A DNA stretch of 64,000 bases, taken from contig NW_020825706.1 of assembly GCF_003286085.1 (NCBI RefSeq), forward strand, positions 496,001 to 560,000, in the 5' to 3' direction. This stretch comes from Drosophila persimilis. Taxonomy: Eukaryota > Arthropoda > Insecta > Diptera > Drosophilidae. Positions 12,770 through 25,119 of this stretch are shown here, one piece after another (position 1 is the stretch's first letter; each line of letters starts with the position of its first letter). A program made the translations under genes and the position numbers. Under the pieces are notes generated by a model, which saw nothing but the letters and a program-made list of their open reading frames with translations, did no database searches and was not told the origin of the DNA.

Positions 12770-15700
12770 CGTATCGTAAATATAAGCACTTTTGCCTGGC
12801 GAAAATTGGTGATAGAAGCCCAGCCCACATCTTGCCCACAGCCCCATATGCCTATGCCCCAACTCTCCCATCATCATCATCATCATCATCGTCAGCATCA
12901 TGAGGGGGAGCAGCAGTGGCACGCACCCTCTCCAGTCGCCAGACGTTGAAGTTGCCTGCATTGTCGAGTGCTCCATTCACTTCCTGCCACTGGAACTGCA
13001 ACTGGCGCTGGGGCTGGCTTTTGTCGTTGCCTTCGCCCGTCGGAGGTGCCATTGAAGTGTCTGACATTCATGTGTGGCAGCCCAGCCACATCACCCAACG
13101 ACGACGACGACAGTTGACATGCTGACGGGAGTCCTGTAGGACAGGGGCGGGGACAGGGACAGGACTTGTAATATGCCTGCCTGGGAATCATCTTCCACTC
13201 CCCCTTTTATAAATTATGATGTGTCTGTGTTGTTTGTTGCATTACTTTTAATAGCTGCTCTCTCCCTGCCCCTGCCCCTGCCCCTGCCCGGTCTCCCACG
13301 GTCTCCAGGCTTTCAATTTATTTTCTTTTTAATATGTATATCCTTTTTTTTGTATATCCTTTTAGAATGTTTTGCTCCGCTCTGTTCGTCATATAATTGC
13401 TTTCTGTGTTGTGATTTGTTGAATGCCCCATGATTTCATTTTAAATGAGTTTTTGATTTATGCATTAAACACATAATTGTGCGCTCTTTTTCTCTCCGTC
13501 CCGAGTCCTGAGTACTGAGTCCTGGATCCTGCTTTTCGCTTACGCTAACGTGGCATCCTTTTGTCCCGGGGATTTGTCTGCCATTTTGTGTGCATAATTT
13601 AATGTTTTTTTGGCTTGATTTATGTAAAGAGAGAAAGCGCTGAAAAAGGTTTTTAATATAACAAATAAGTCGAGGATTTGCATCTGAAATGGGGCTCACA
13701 GGGAGACTTGATCTCTGGCAAGGATAATGCCCGAAAACAAGTGACAATTGAAGCCTGTAAAGTAGATTAAAGGGGGTGTCCTGCCTCCACTTCCACACTG
13801 AATTATTAAACATGGAATAAAGTTCTCTAAAACGCAGGGAAAACTTCAATTACTTTGTAATTTCCCAAAAGGCAGTCAATTATGTTGGAAGATTTTCCAC
13901 TTAAAAGCTCCTTTTGCCCCCCAAGGGCTCATATAATTCCATTAAAATGATCCTTTGAAAGGATGCCACTACCACTGCCACACATAATCCACTCACACAC
14001 ACACTAGGAGTAGGAAATCCCCAAAAAGGCAGATTGGCAGCAATTAAAACTAAAAGCAATTAAATGCACAAGCAATAAAAATTTAAATATTCATATTTTC
14101 TATGGTAGGAACTAGACAGAGGAACTCCAGAGGCTGTGTCCCAAAAAATTATGTCAAAGTATTGAAAGCTCGTAAAACTTATCTTTAGATCTCCTTTGGG
14201 CCTGTGTGTAATTGAGTGTAAAGTTTGGCAAAAAGCTCAAACGAATATTACCCATAAATGCCAATAAAAAGTGGGAATATTTTGGAAAGGTCAGCGTTTT
14301 TTATGTGGGTCTGACAAAGTGATTTTTATTGAGGGTCTGGCATTTGAAATAAAGCATTTCCAATACGTGTACCTTTTTGGCCAGGGCTAATCAATATCAT
14401 GAGCTGTGCCTCTGATTTATGGAGCTCTCAAGAGCATCGAAGTATGGGTCTTAGGCGACTTTATAGGGTATACAATTATGAGTTGTTTAGTTAAAGAAAA
14501 ATAGGTTAAATCTGAAAAATATTAGTGGTGTTTCTTGATTTATGTTTGGTGATTCATTTAATGAAAATCCACAAAATTTATAGCAAATATCCTATGGAAA
14601 ATGGTTTGACTTTTAAGAGAAAGAAGTACGCCTTCCTAAATCTCAAGAAAATATAAAAATTTCTAAGTATAAAATTATAGAAAATCTTCTGGAATTCCCA
14701 GAGGGTATAAACAGTTTCGATTTTCTCTAAATTGAAAAAAAAAACCCAAATACTTTCCCTTCTGTTGATTTTTTTATGGCTGCCCTGCCATTCCATACGA
14801 TTATGGATTTATGTGCTGCTGCTGGTGCCTTGGAAAATTGCTTGGGTCAGAGGTCAAGCCAGGAGCTTTCTCAATTTCAATTTCATTACGTTTCGTTTCG
14901 TTTCGTTTCGTTTGGTTGGTTATCGTTTCCCCTCTCCCTCCCCTCCACCCCCTGTTATTGGGTTATTTACGTATGCAGCAGATCCCCAAAAAATAAAAGT
15001 GTTTGAAAAATTTTGATACTTTATGGCTATTTTGCATACGTACTCGTAAATAGTTTTTCCTAAATGGAGGAACATCTCCTCTGCTGTGGTGCCTGCCAAC
15101 TGGGTCACGTAGGGGGTATCCAGGGGGGGTGTCCCGCCCCCTGGCCAAGACTGGCAGTTTATGCTGCATACGTGTGTGTACTTATATGCATGTCTGTTTG
15201 TGTATTGATTACGTTTTTCTTGTTCATTGAATCGAACATCGATTCTAGCACTCCAGAAGGCCCCCAGAAGCCTAGTTTTTTCCGATAAAAACTCAATTTC
15301 TTTTGCTTTTTTGGGGGCCAACAGCAGCAAAGACATTTTATACCATTCACCATCATTTATTAATATTTTTGGAATATTTTTCTTCTTCCTTTTTTGCATT
15401 TCAAAAGCGACACATTAATTAACACGTTCCAGCAATTGATTTATGGCACATTAATTGCCACATCACATTATTTAACAGGCCATCGAAAAGTGCAATTCAT
15501 TTAATTAATTACAAAATGTAAAAGATATAAAAAAAATATGGAATTTTTTTGTTTGGGGAAAGATACCCTGGAAAAATATCATCTTTGGCATTTTCTGTGT
15601 TTCATTTTCTCTATTATTACCCCTTGCAAACCGCCTTGCATGCCCAGTATACCCTTTGAAAACATATTTTTACACCTTTTCCATAATTATAATTAATGAG

Positions 15701-18700
15701 CAGCGGCTGTAAAACATATGTCTGATCAAATATTTACCATAAATCATTTTCAAAATGGAATTAAAATATTTAATAAAAGGAAAATGCCACAAAAAAAGGA
15801 CAATGGAAAATAAATAAAAGAAAAAAAGGGCAGAAAAAAAGGAATACAAGAGAAATGAACTAAATGAAAAAGGGAAAGAGAAGGAGAAGGAGAGCAAAGA
15901 GCGGCTAAAAAGGAGTGTAAGTGGGAGTCTTAACTTTCCTTGTGCCACTCAAGTGTTTGGGGGCAAGTGGCACTAGAATAATGTGTCAATAATGTGCGAT
16001 TATATCGACTATAATCAGCCGTTCGGCTGCCTTCCAAACCCAAGCCAAGCAACCACCACATCCCACACTTTCCCATTTGCCACACCCACTCTCCTAATTC
16101 CAGCCGCCCCCACTCCTGCGCCCAGTGCCAACATATTGCGGGATAGAAAAACCCAGAGAGCCTGGAAAAATTGTGAATAGTCCATGCAGCGTGGGGTGGG
16201 AAAAAGGGAAAGCCGGGCAGGCAATTAGGGGGGGGTTCAATGGGGTTTGCCCTTTTTATGTCCTACTCTTAGTAAGGGTATGCGGATTTTTGAATGATTT
16301 CTGATTTTTAGGGTGGAAAATAACCCTTTTTTTGGGGTTTGTATCTGTTTATTGATTATATTTCTTGTAATCATATTTATTAATTTTAAAGAAAATACAA
16401 ATACAGCTTTTCTTTTCTATTATTTATATCTTTTATTTTTTACTTCTTAAGAAAAAATAGATAAAGCTGCTGTTTTGTATTATTTTCATTTATTATTTAA
16501 TTTATATTATATTATATTTTATATTTATTAATTTATATTTATTTTTTTTTTTTTTTAATTATATTTATTAATTATTAAGAAAATACAAATCTAAGTGATA
16601 TTTTCTACAATTTTAAGAATCTTTTCCCTTGATTGAAAATATATTTAGCTAAAACTAAAACTGATGCTTCTTATGGCTCATGGGAAGCACTAGAATCGGA
16701 TAAATACTATATCCTTTAGTTGCGAATAAGAAGATTTTCTGGGCCCATTGTTTTTTCTTTGTTTCTTAAAATGAATCAAAGAAAATTCGATCTATATATG
16801 GTAGGATAACCCCTCTCAGTCAATACTTCATCCCTAGTTTATATTTACAATCCATAAATGAAAGGCCACACTAGAAAAATACCGAATATATGGCCACTAA
16901 GAAAAGGATGGAGATCGATTCTCGATATTCCTAATTCTTGGATATTTCTAATCATAAAAGTCAAAGGAAGTCGTGTACGGAGAAATAAAGTTATCAAATT
17001 ACATCCCAGTCATAACTTCGTTTCACTCTCACATATAATCTTCTAACTGTGATCTCCCAAACATTTAATCTATCTGGTAACACTTTTCAGATTTTAAGAG
17101 AGATTTTAACCAAAACAAACACCACTTTATCCGCCCAGTGGAAACAAACACTCAAAAATCACCTCTTTATCCGTCGAATTGTACCCAAATTGGCTGACTA
17201 TATCATATATACCAGGATGTATACAGATATACTTCAACTTTGTGTAAATCCTCGGTCTTAAAGGGTACCTATGCCTTCAGGCAGTGACTCCTAGGCTTTT
17301 CAGGGTATCTAAGCCTTCAGGCATTTACATTCCTGTTTCCTTTTTTTTTACGATTACTTCCACCGTTCGCTGCTTTCGCTGCTCAATTTATATATTTTGA
17401 TAACCCCAAAAAGTCACGTATTTATTTTATTTCTTAGGTTCTTGTTGTAACTTTTTTGTTGTGTGCAAAAGAAAAAGAAAAAAATCAATTGCGCGCAAAT
17501 TGAGTAAATGTCATTTAGACATCCGCTGGAACCACCCATATCCGTTCTGACTTCCGTTTCCTATCAAACAGAGGAGGCTCAAGGACATTAGCAAACAATT
17601 GTCAAAGGCACACACACACGCACACTCGCACACGCACACTCACACCCCGGCCACAAAGTATGCGACAATGTGGCATATGATCCCCGAAGCGGCAAGAGGC
17701 AACACCGACATTGCATAAATATATATAAGTTGACAATTTTAGAGGCAATACATATACATATGTACGTGTATATGCATGTGGCATGCGCCATGCGGCATGT
17801 GGCATCCGGCAAGGGGCGTGTGTGTTAGTTAGTGTGTATGCGTAACCACTTTAAACACAATCTAATGTCAACAAGACAGACATTGAGAGGAGACTCCCGA
17901 CTCCCAGGACTACTCCTCCTGCTGCCAGGACTACTCCCTCCTCCCTCTCCCAGAGACGGGCACTGCCGCTTGGAGGACGGAGGCACGCCTTATACATAAA
18001 TGCGGTTTAACTTCCATCTGGTTTTGTCATAAGCGTTGCCACCGCTACTCCCTGTCGTGTGTGTCCATGCTGCCCCCCCCCCCTTCCTGTGGCTTGGCGG
18101 CTCTTGTGCGTATCAATGAAGTTGTTACTCAAGTGGCAGTGGCTGTGGCACTTCATGCTTGTCGTTGACTTTATTGGATTATCAGGCAAATTTTATAGTA
18201 TTCCTTGGGCTTTATCCCGAGAGCATATTGAATATCCTTATCACCCCGAAAGATGGCTTTTTCTCAAGCATATTTACTCTCTGGGTGGGGGATTCCACAT
18301 TTTAATAGAGAAATAGAGAAAGTTTCAAGTACCCCCTCGAAAAAAAGGTCAAGGATATGGATAGATATGCTCATTTGATTGATTTTTATGGGGGAGGGAT
18401 GGGTACTTTCGAGGTAACCTTTTCCTGTCTGGAGGAGGGGTCTTAAGTTGATTAAAAGCTATGATTTCCGTCTCTTTGGGCACCCCCAAAAGTAATCAGT
18501 TTAAATATTCATCAAACGATTAATATGATTGCCATAACGTCTCAGCCTCCTTGCAGTCTCCTTGCAGAGGTGCAACCCATCGATTAGAATGATTGCCAGC
18601 TCCATCATCATCTTCTTCTTCTTCCTGGGGCTCCCACAACGACTTGTGGTTTGCATTATATAAATTGCTGATGGAAAAGGGGGAAGGGGAAGGGGAATGC

Positions 18701-20030
18701 GAATGCGAATGGGTTTTCTGTGCGCTCTAAATATTTCTAATTCCCTTTGGGCCTTGCTGGAGGATGTGGGGCGGGGGGGGAGGCCTGTCAGGAATGTAGT
18801 TGACGCACAGCTGCGTTTCACTGTCTCACAGACATTCCAAACCAAAAAAAAAAAAGAGGAGGAGGAACAGGCACACACGTACCGACAAACCCCCAGGAAA
18901 AACCAGAGAGCAAACAACCCATTTCCATACCCCTTCCGAGAGGGGGGGGGTGGGGGGAACACTCTTTCGTTTTAATTGTTGAACCACACAAGTACTCCAG
19001 AGAATGCCACACCATTTGGGGCATGCCAAATCCTTGCCAATGCGAACACTTGGGGAAATTTTCATTTTATTTTCCGACCAGACTTTGTTTAACCCAAATA
19101 GGAGGGGGGAGACGGGAGACGGGGAGCTGCATTTTAATTTGCACACCCAAAATCACTCCTCAAACAAGCACTAAATCCTGCGGGGCGCCCTGGGCCCATA
19201 AATAAATAGAAACTTAAGCTAAAAACTAAAGCAAATACATCTGGCGAATGTGTAAGTTTTCGAAGGAACTCAATTTGCCAGACAGCATCAGGCAGAGCAA
19301 ATTCGTTAGAAAGGCTACAGGCCCCCCTTTCGTTCCTTTGGGGGAAAAAACAACATCCGACAGCCCGACAGCCCGACAGCCGACAGCAGAATGCAAATCA
19401 GTTCACAGAATGCGGCCCAAAAAAGGTGTACGAACGGAATCGCCAATCGAGGAATTGGGTAATCGAACAGACGAGAGTGCAAAAAGCAAAAGGCAAAAAG
19501 CAAAAGGCAAAATCAGGTGGCTTTCCTGCAAAAGGACCTGCGCCAGCAGTTTGTGTACTCTTTCGGATAACATTTCAAGCGAAAAAGGAATTTTCAACGA
19601 CTGTACACTTCAAAGAAGTTCCTTTTGCCATTCTTTACTTTCGTTTGATTCCTTCGCCCAAAAGAAATCCTTGAAAACATGTCACTAACTGGCAGAAAAA
19701 GTACTACAAAATCACTAGCTGGAAGAAAACTAAGACAAAGAGGTTGTATTTGTAAAGGTTTTCGATGGGGAGATTGCTTTTTCAGCCCGATTGAGGTGAG
19801 ATTTACGGAAATAACTAGCTGTGGGTCTTGGGATTTTGAGTATTACAAGAGTATTTAGTAGTACTCAGCCTTTGAGAGTATTCCTAGGCATTTTCTGGGT
19901 GAACTATGTCCCTGTTGGGTAGAACTCATGAGGATAATTGTGGTAACCTTTTTGTTTTAGGGGAATTGAATGCAGGGATCTGTAAAGGTTTAAGAATATC
20001 AGATATATTCATAGGATATAGCCTTTGAGT
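12770..20030. other. non-coding DNA
   Basis: No supported gene. A CAT run at about 12871-12890 and a TTTCG pentanucleotide run near 14885-14910 are visible. AT-rich tracts occupy about 16320-16620. A CGACAGC run (19355-19388) sits next to an AAAAGCAAAAGG run (19480-19510). GGGTAT/ATACCC-type palindromes with CCTTCAGGC occur at 17262-17325. Longer open frames here show no protein-like composition. Confidence 0.55.
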
Positions 20031-20039
20031 CAAATGAAA

Positions 20040-20270
20040 ATCTAATTAATATAAATCCAAATAAATAATCTAAAAAAATAATAACCAGATTCCTCTATCT
20101 GGTATCTGGTAGATATTCTTAGGATGTATCTTGCGAGACAAATTAAAATCTAATAAAAATAAATCCAAATAAATAATCTAAAAAAATAATAGCCGGATTT
20201 CTGTATCTGGTATCTATAATATATAAATTATTCTAGATATTCTTACGATATATCTATCGAAAAAAATCAA
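20040..20270. repeat. AT-rich direct repeat, two copies
   Basis: Two copies of about 110 bp begin near 20040 and 20149. Both contain TCTAAT..ATAAATCCAAAT, AAATAATCTAAAAAAATAAT, a TATCTGGTATCT segment, and then AGATATTCTTA.GATRTATC. Most positions match, so the duplication is fairly recent. Confidence 0.75.
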
Positions 20271-20279
20271 AAACTAATA

Positions 20280-23080
20280 AATACAAAATAAATATAAATC
20301 TAAATAAATATAAATCGATCCCTGCCTCGGCTATCCCTAATTTATAATCCTACCATATCTAATGAACATCTGAAAAATCCTTCAAAAGGTAGGGACTCTC
20401 CCTACCACACGCCATACACTTTCCACCCATAAATGACGTCACGAACATATCTGCCGCATAAACCTCCGAAAGAGAGAAAGACAGATAGGGATGGGGGGGG
20501 GGGGGTACTTTTAGTGCATGCAAACACCGGTCGTGGAGGGGGGGTGGTGGGGAAAGCAATAAATTTGAAACGTTTTCACGTTGCAACGTTTGACTTTCTG
20601 CAGTCGCCGCCATTTATTTGTGCTAACAATTTTGTCGGTTCATAGACCACCCCCCTCTACCACCCTGCCTCTATCTGCAGATACGCAGATACATATATAC
20701 TTTTTTTAACATTTGCCGTGACAATTTGCTGCTCAATTGAACTCTCACGGATTGCAGGGCATACTCCTTCGTACGCCCTGGCCCCACACCCATACCACTA
20801 TCTGTCGGCACACTTTGTCATCTGTCTCCCTCTCTATCTCTCCCTCTCTCTGTGCGTCCCTGTTTTGCATAAGTTTGACAGTTCCTCCTGCCCCCCCTGT
20901 GTGCCGCTAACGAAGTCATTCAGTGTTTGTGTGTGAAGAGAGAGAGAGAGAGAGAGCCAGGAGCTGCTGTTGCAGCTGCAACATGCCACCAAAAAGCGCG
21001 TCACGAAGTTGCGTTCATTATGCCAGGCCGCCGTTCGGTGCTCTGCCATGTGTGAGGTGTGCCTTGGCATCTCTGCATCATGGGCTTGTCCTTTTTTCAT
21101 AAGAGTACCCTCTGCCCAAAGGGTTTCGAGGGGTATATGGGACAAGGGGAGAGGCAGGACCTTTAGACAGAGGCTTGGAGGCCAAACCAATTTTCAATCC
21201 ACCTTAAAAAACCCCAAATGTATAAATATTATATCCTAAATCATAAATTATTTATCTTCTTCCAGTCCCTGGACCCTCCCTGGCACAGGGTACTCTCTAG
21301 TCTTCAAACGCCTTGTGTATCATCCTTACATGTTTGCTTTTTTTGGGGCACAGGATGGGCTCCATTTTGCGGCCACTGCAACTGTCGGTGGGCTGTCTGT
21401 CAGTCGAGTGGCAGAGCAGCTGGCGTGTCGTGGCGTGGCACGGCATGGCATGGCGCTGCGGCTGTAGCGGTGACTGTGGCGTTACCTGTCCTCTCTGATT
21501 TATGTTGCCAATCAGGCATTTTGCTTGTGGTTGCACTCTGTCTCTGGCCCCTGGTGGGGATCCTCTATGCTCTAGATGTGTGTCCTCCGATGGCCCTGCT
21601 CTGCGCTCTGTTGATTTGTTACTCATACGCAGCGTAAACAGGGTTGGGCAAAAATGGATTTAGTGCGACGCTCAATGTTTGCACTTTTGGCTGTACATCA
21701 TCTCATTTTCTCCGTTCTCCGAGATAAACCGCTTAGTGAATCAAATGAGCCAAAGTGCCACACACACACACGGAGGCGGGGATTATCTTTTAAAAATCAA
21801 GGAGAGCTCAAAGGGAGAGCTGGCAATTTTCCTCGCTTATAGCTTATCCGATAATGTGGCAAATATATAGCCTATGCCTTGGCATATATTACTCTTCGAG
21901 GTCTTACCTATGAAATATTGAAAGAAGAGTTTGCCAGGGATATCATCCCAGGTCAGAGATACCATAACTCAAGCTCTTCCTTTGCCAACTTATCTAAATG
22001 CTGGCAGGAGCAGGATCTTTTGCTCCTGCTTTCCTGGGCCAAAAAATATTTCCACTCCACTTGTCTGCCACAGTTTTTGCCTTTCCTTTTACTTTGTCTG
22101 TTTTTCCCGAACATTGAACAGGAAAAACGCATTACGATTGCGACAGGGAATTATAAGCAGCATTTTCTTTTCGGTTTTCTTCGTGGGGAAAAGTTTAAAG
22201 CGCACACAGGAAAAAACAGAAAAAAACTTGCGACAAATGTTGCTTAAGCCCATCATAAAACATTAACAAAAGTGGCCCCAAATCGATGCGAGAATGCGAG
22301 ATAACGTCTCGCTTTTCCTTGTTTCCCGTCAAGCATTTTGATTAAAATCCTTCGAATCCTCCCGGCCAGGCGGCATCCGTCACGTTTGCTCGCATGGACG
22401 CACGTGTGATGAATACTTGGCAATTAGGTGGAATCGTGACGTAGGAGGCGGACGGATGGATGGATGGACAGGGACAGGGACAGGGGGTCCTCCAGGAAGG
22501 AATCATTTAGGAAACGTTTCTCTCACAGTTCCGTCGCTTAGATGTCCCCACCAGAGGGGCAGGGGTGCTCTTCTTACACATATAAATATTTTATTTATTT
22601 ACTTTGCTGATTTCGGTAGCAATACGTGCTGTAAATGCCTAAAACGCTATCCACACGGTATTTTTTGCTCCATTTTTTATTGGGTTTATTCGGTGACATA
22701 TGTTTGGGGCTTTGATTGATCATCTTTTGGGGGTTTCTTATGGGAATAATGTACGTCTGTCACGATTTAACCCATGAATATTTGATTTACATGTGAATAA
22801 CCGTTTATTTTATCTCTTTTTTTCATTACAGGTTTGTAACTTGGAAGAAAATTAAATATAAATGGTATTTTTGAAAACAAAAAACTGGTTTAAACACAGG
22901 CAAGTGTTTCGGTATCCTTTGTGGAGAGGATCGTATAGTTTTGGTAAGACTTTTTTAGGGAACAGACAGAGGAATCTTCTAACCTTTAAATGAAAATTTT
23001 TCCAATTTTTATAAGGAATTAATATCGAACTTAATAGATTTTTAGTAACAAACGAGGGGAAACGTTGTCAGCTGCTGCGG
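20280..23080. other. non-coding DNA
   Basis: No supported gene. A G homopolymer at about 20491-20504, a GA microsatellite at 20936-20956 and two ACCCTCTGCCCAAAGGGT-type hairpins near 21105-21125 are visible. Confidence 0.55.
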
Positions 23081-23089
23081 AGGCTCTAC

Positions 23090-23410
23090 ATTTAATAAAT
23101 AAAATAATATAAAAATAAAAAAATAAAAAATAATAAATAAAAAATAAAAAAAATAAATAAAAAATATAAAAAAAAAATAATAATTTTTATACATTATATA
23201 ATTATTATTTTTGATTTTTATTAAATAATGATTAGTTTTGATTTTTATTGTTAAATAATTATTATTTTTAAATTTTATTCTTGATTTTTATTGAATAATT
23301 ATTATTCTTGATTTTTATTGAATAATTGTTATTCTTGATTTTTATTGAATAATTAGTATTTTGGATTCTTATTGTATAATTATTATTTTTGATTTGTATT
23401 GTTTTTGCTT
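23090..23410. repeat. AT-rich block with a 27-bp minisatellite
   Basis: From about 23090 the sequence is almost pure A/T, first as AAATAAAA runs. It then becomes an array of 27-bp units starting TTGATTTTTATTGAATAATT; exact phase starts are at 23281, 23308 and 23335, with more diverged units on both sides. Confidence 0.8.
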
Positions 23411-24774
23411 AAAATGAAACAAAATAAAATTTAAAAAAAAAGAAATGGAACGAAATTGTGAATTATACGGACACAAAATGGTCCGATATCACAGGAGTGT
23501 GGATACCAAATTTGGTTGCTCTGCCTCTTATAGTCTCTGAGATCCTTGAAATCGCATTTTTTGATTTAAAGTGCAGACCACCTTGGTGTGTTTTCTGCAT
23601 CCTTAACCCCAAAGAAGTTCGCTCTTGAGTTGTAAACGTGTTGAATTGAATGGTTTTGTTGCAATGGTTTTTGTATACCCCGAGCCCCTGCCGCAGATGA
23701 CGATGTTTATAAAAGGGGCAAAAAGTAGGCGGGTCTCCAAGGAGTGTGCGGTTCAGGGTCGTTTGGCACAGGGCAAAGAGAGGGAGAGGGAGCACAGCAC
23801 GCAGTTGTAAATTGTTGGATAATTCAATTTGTGGTTAAACGCAAGTTAGATGTAAGCACAGCCCCCAAACCCGCACGCCCTCACGCCCACAGCTTAAATA
23901 ATGCACTGCCAAAGAGTGGGGGGAGGACTCTCTCCCAGGAGCTTTAGAGAGGAGCAAAAATCAAGAAGTTGTCCGGGCAACGTGTAATTGGGGAATAGAA
24001 ATAATGCCACGCCATAGGAAAAGGAAAAGAAAACCCGAAAAGAAGAAACCGTAAAGGAAAACCCCAGCACGAAAACCACAAATCCCACCAGTGAGAGGAT
24101 TGAACGATGTGTGGCAGCCACACGCCCGCTGATCCACTTGCCACAACACACACACACACACAGATATGGCGGAACAGATACTCGAATATGTCTAGGTATA
24201 TACAATACGAGAATATTTGTAGTACTCGTCTAGTTGTTGGTTTTAGCACCCCTCAAGCGCTTTTGTTTGCTTTTTATGAATTTTGTATTTTTGCGTATTT
24301 TCATTGCGAGAATTCCCCTTTGCTGGTGCCACATGACGTATGAGTAATGGCTTTAGCCATGCCACGCTTTTGTCTAGCACTGTCGGCATTTGGCCAGACA
24401 CCAGACACCTTTCCCAATGGATGGGTATTATCGTTTTGGTAGGGGATTTGCACTGCAGCAAAGCAAAAGGGATTATACCTATAACAATTTGTAGAAGTAC
24501 TATATTCCTGGAGCTCATGAAAAGCGGAGTAGATATTGAAAAGCTCCGTCTTTGTGTGTCTTAGTTTTGGAAGATATTTTAGTGACTGAAATTAGGCTTG
24601 GAAATTTCTTATCGGATTGCATTACTAAGCTTATATCATAAGGATTCAATTATAACAGCTTTCGATTGATATAGAAATCTTTAGGGGAACATATATTTTG
24701 TTTCCTTAGACAATCCTATCCATTTTTTATGATATCGTTATTAGAACCACCCTCTAAAAGTGTATATTCTTCTA

Positions 24775-25115
24775 CTAAATATTATATTTAAAAATTACTA
24801 TATTTTTAATTTTTCTTTAATTTTATTTTTATTTAATTTTTTTTAACTAACTAAATTTTTTATTTTTTCTTTTATTTATTTAAAAACAGTATTCAATTTT
24901 TTTTGTCCATGCCATTTTATTTATTTTAATTTTTTAATTAAAATACTTATTTTTTACTTTATTAATTTTAATTTAAAAAATGGATTCAATTTTTTTAATT
25001 TTATTTATTTATTTTGATTTAAAAAATGGATAGAATTTAATTTATTTTTTAATTTTCTTTATTTTAATTATTTAATTTAAAAAATTTATTTATTTTAATT
25101 TAAAAAAAACAGATA
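24775..25115. repeat. AT-rich low-complexity tract
   Basis: About 340 bp made almost only of A and T, with recurring TTTAATTTAAAAAATGGA-like words (for example around 24970 and 25018). No coding content. Confidence 0.8.
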
Positions 25116-25119
25116 CAAT

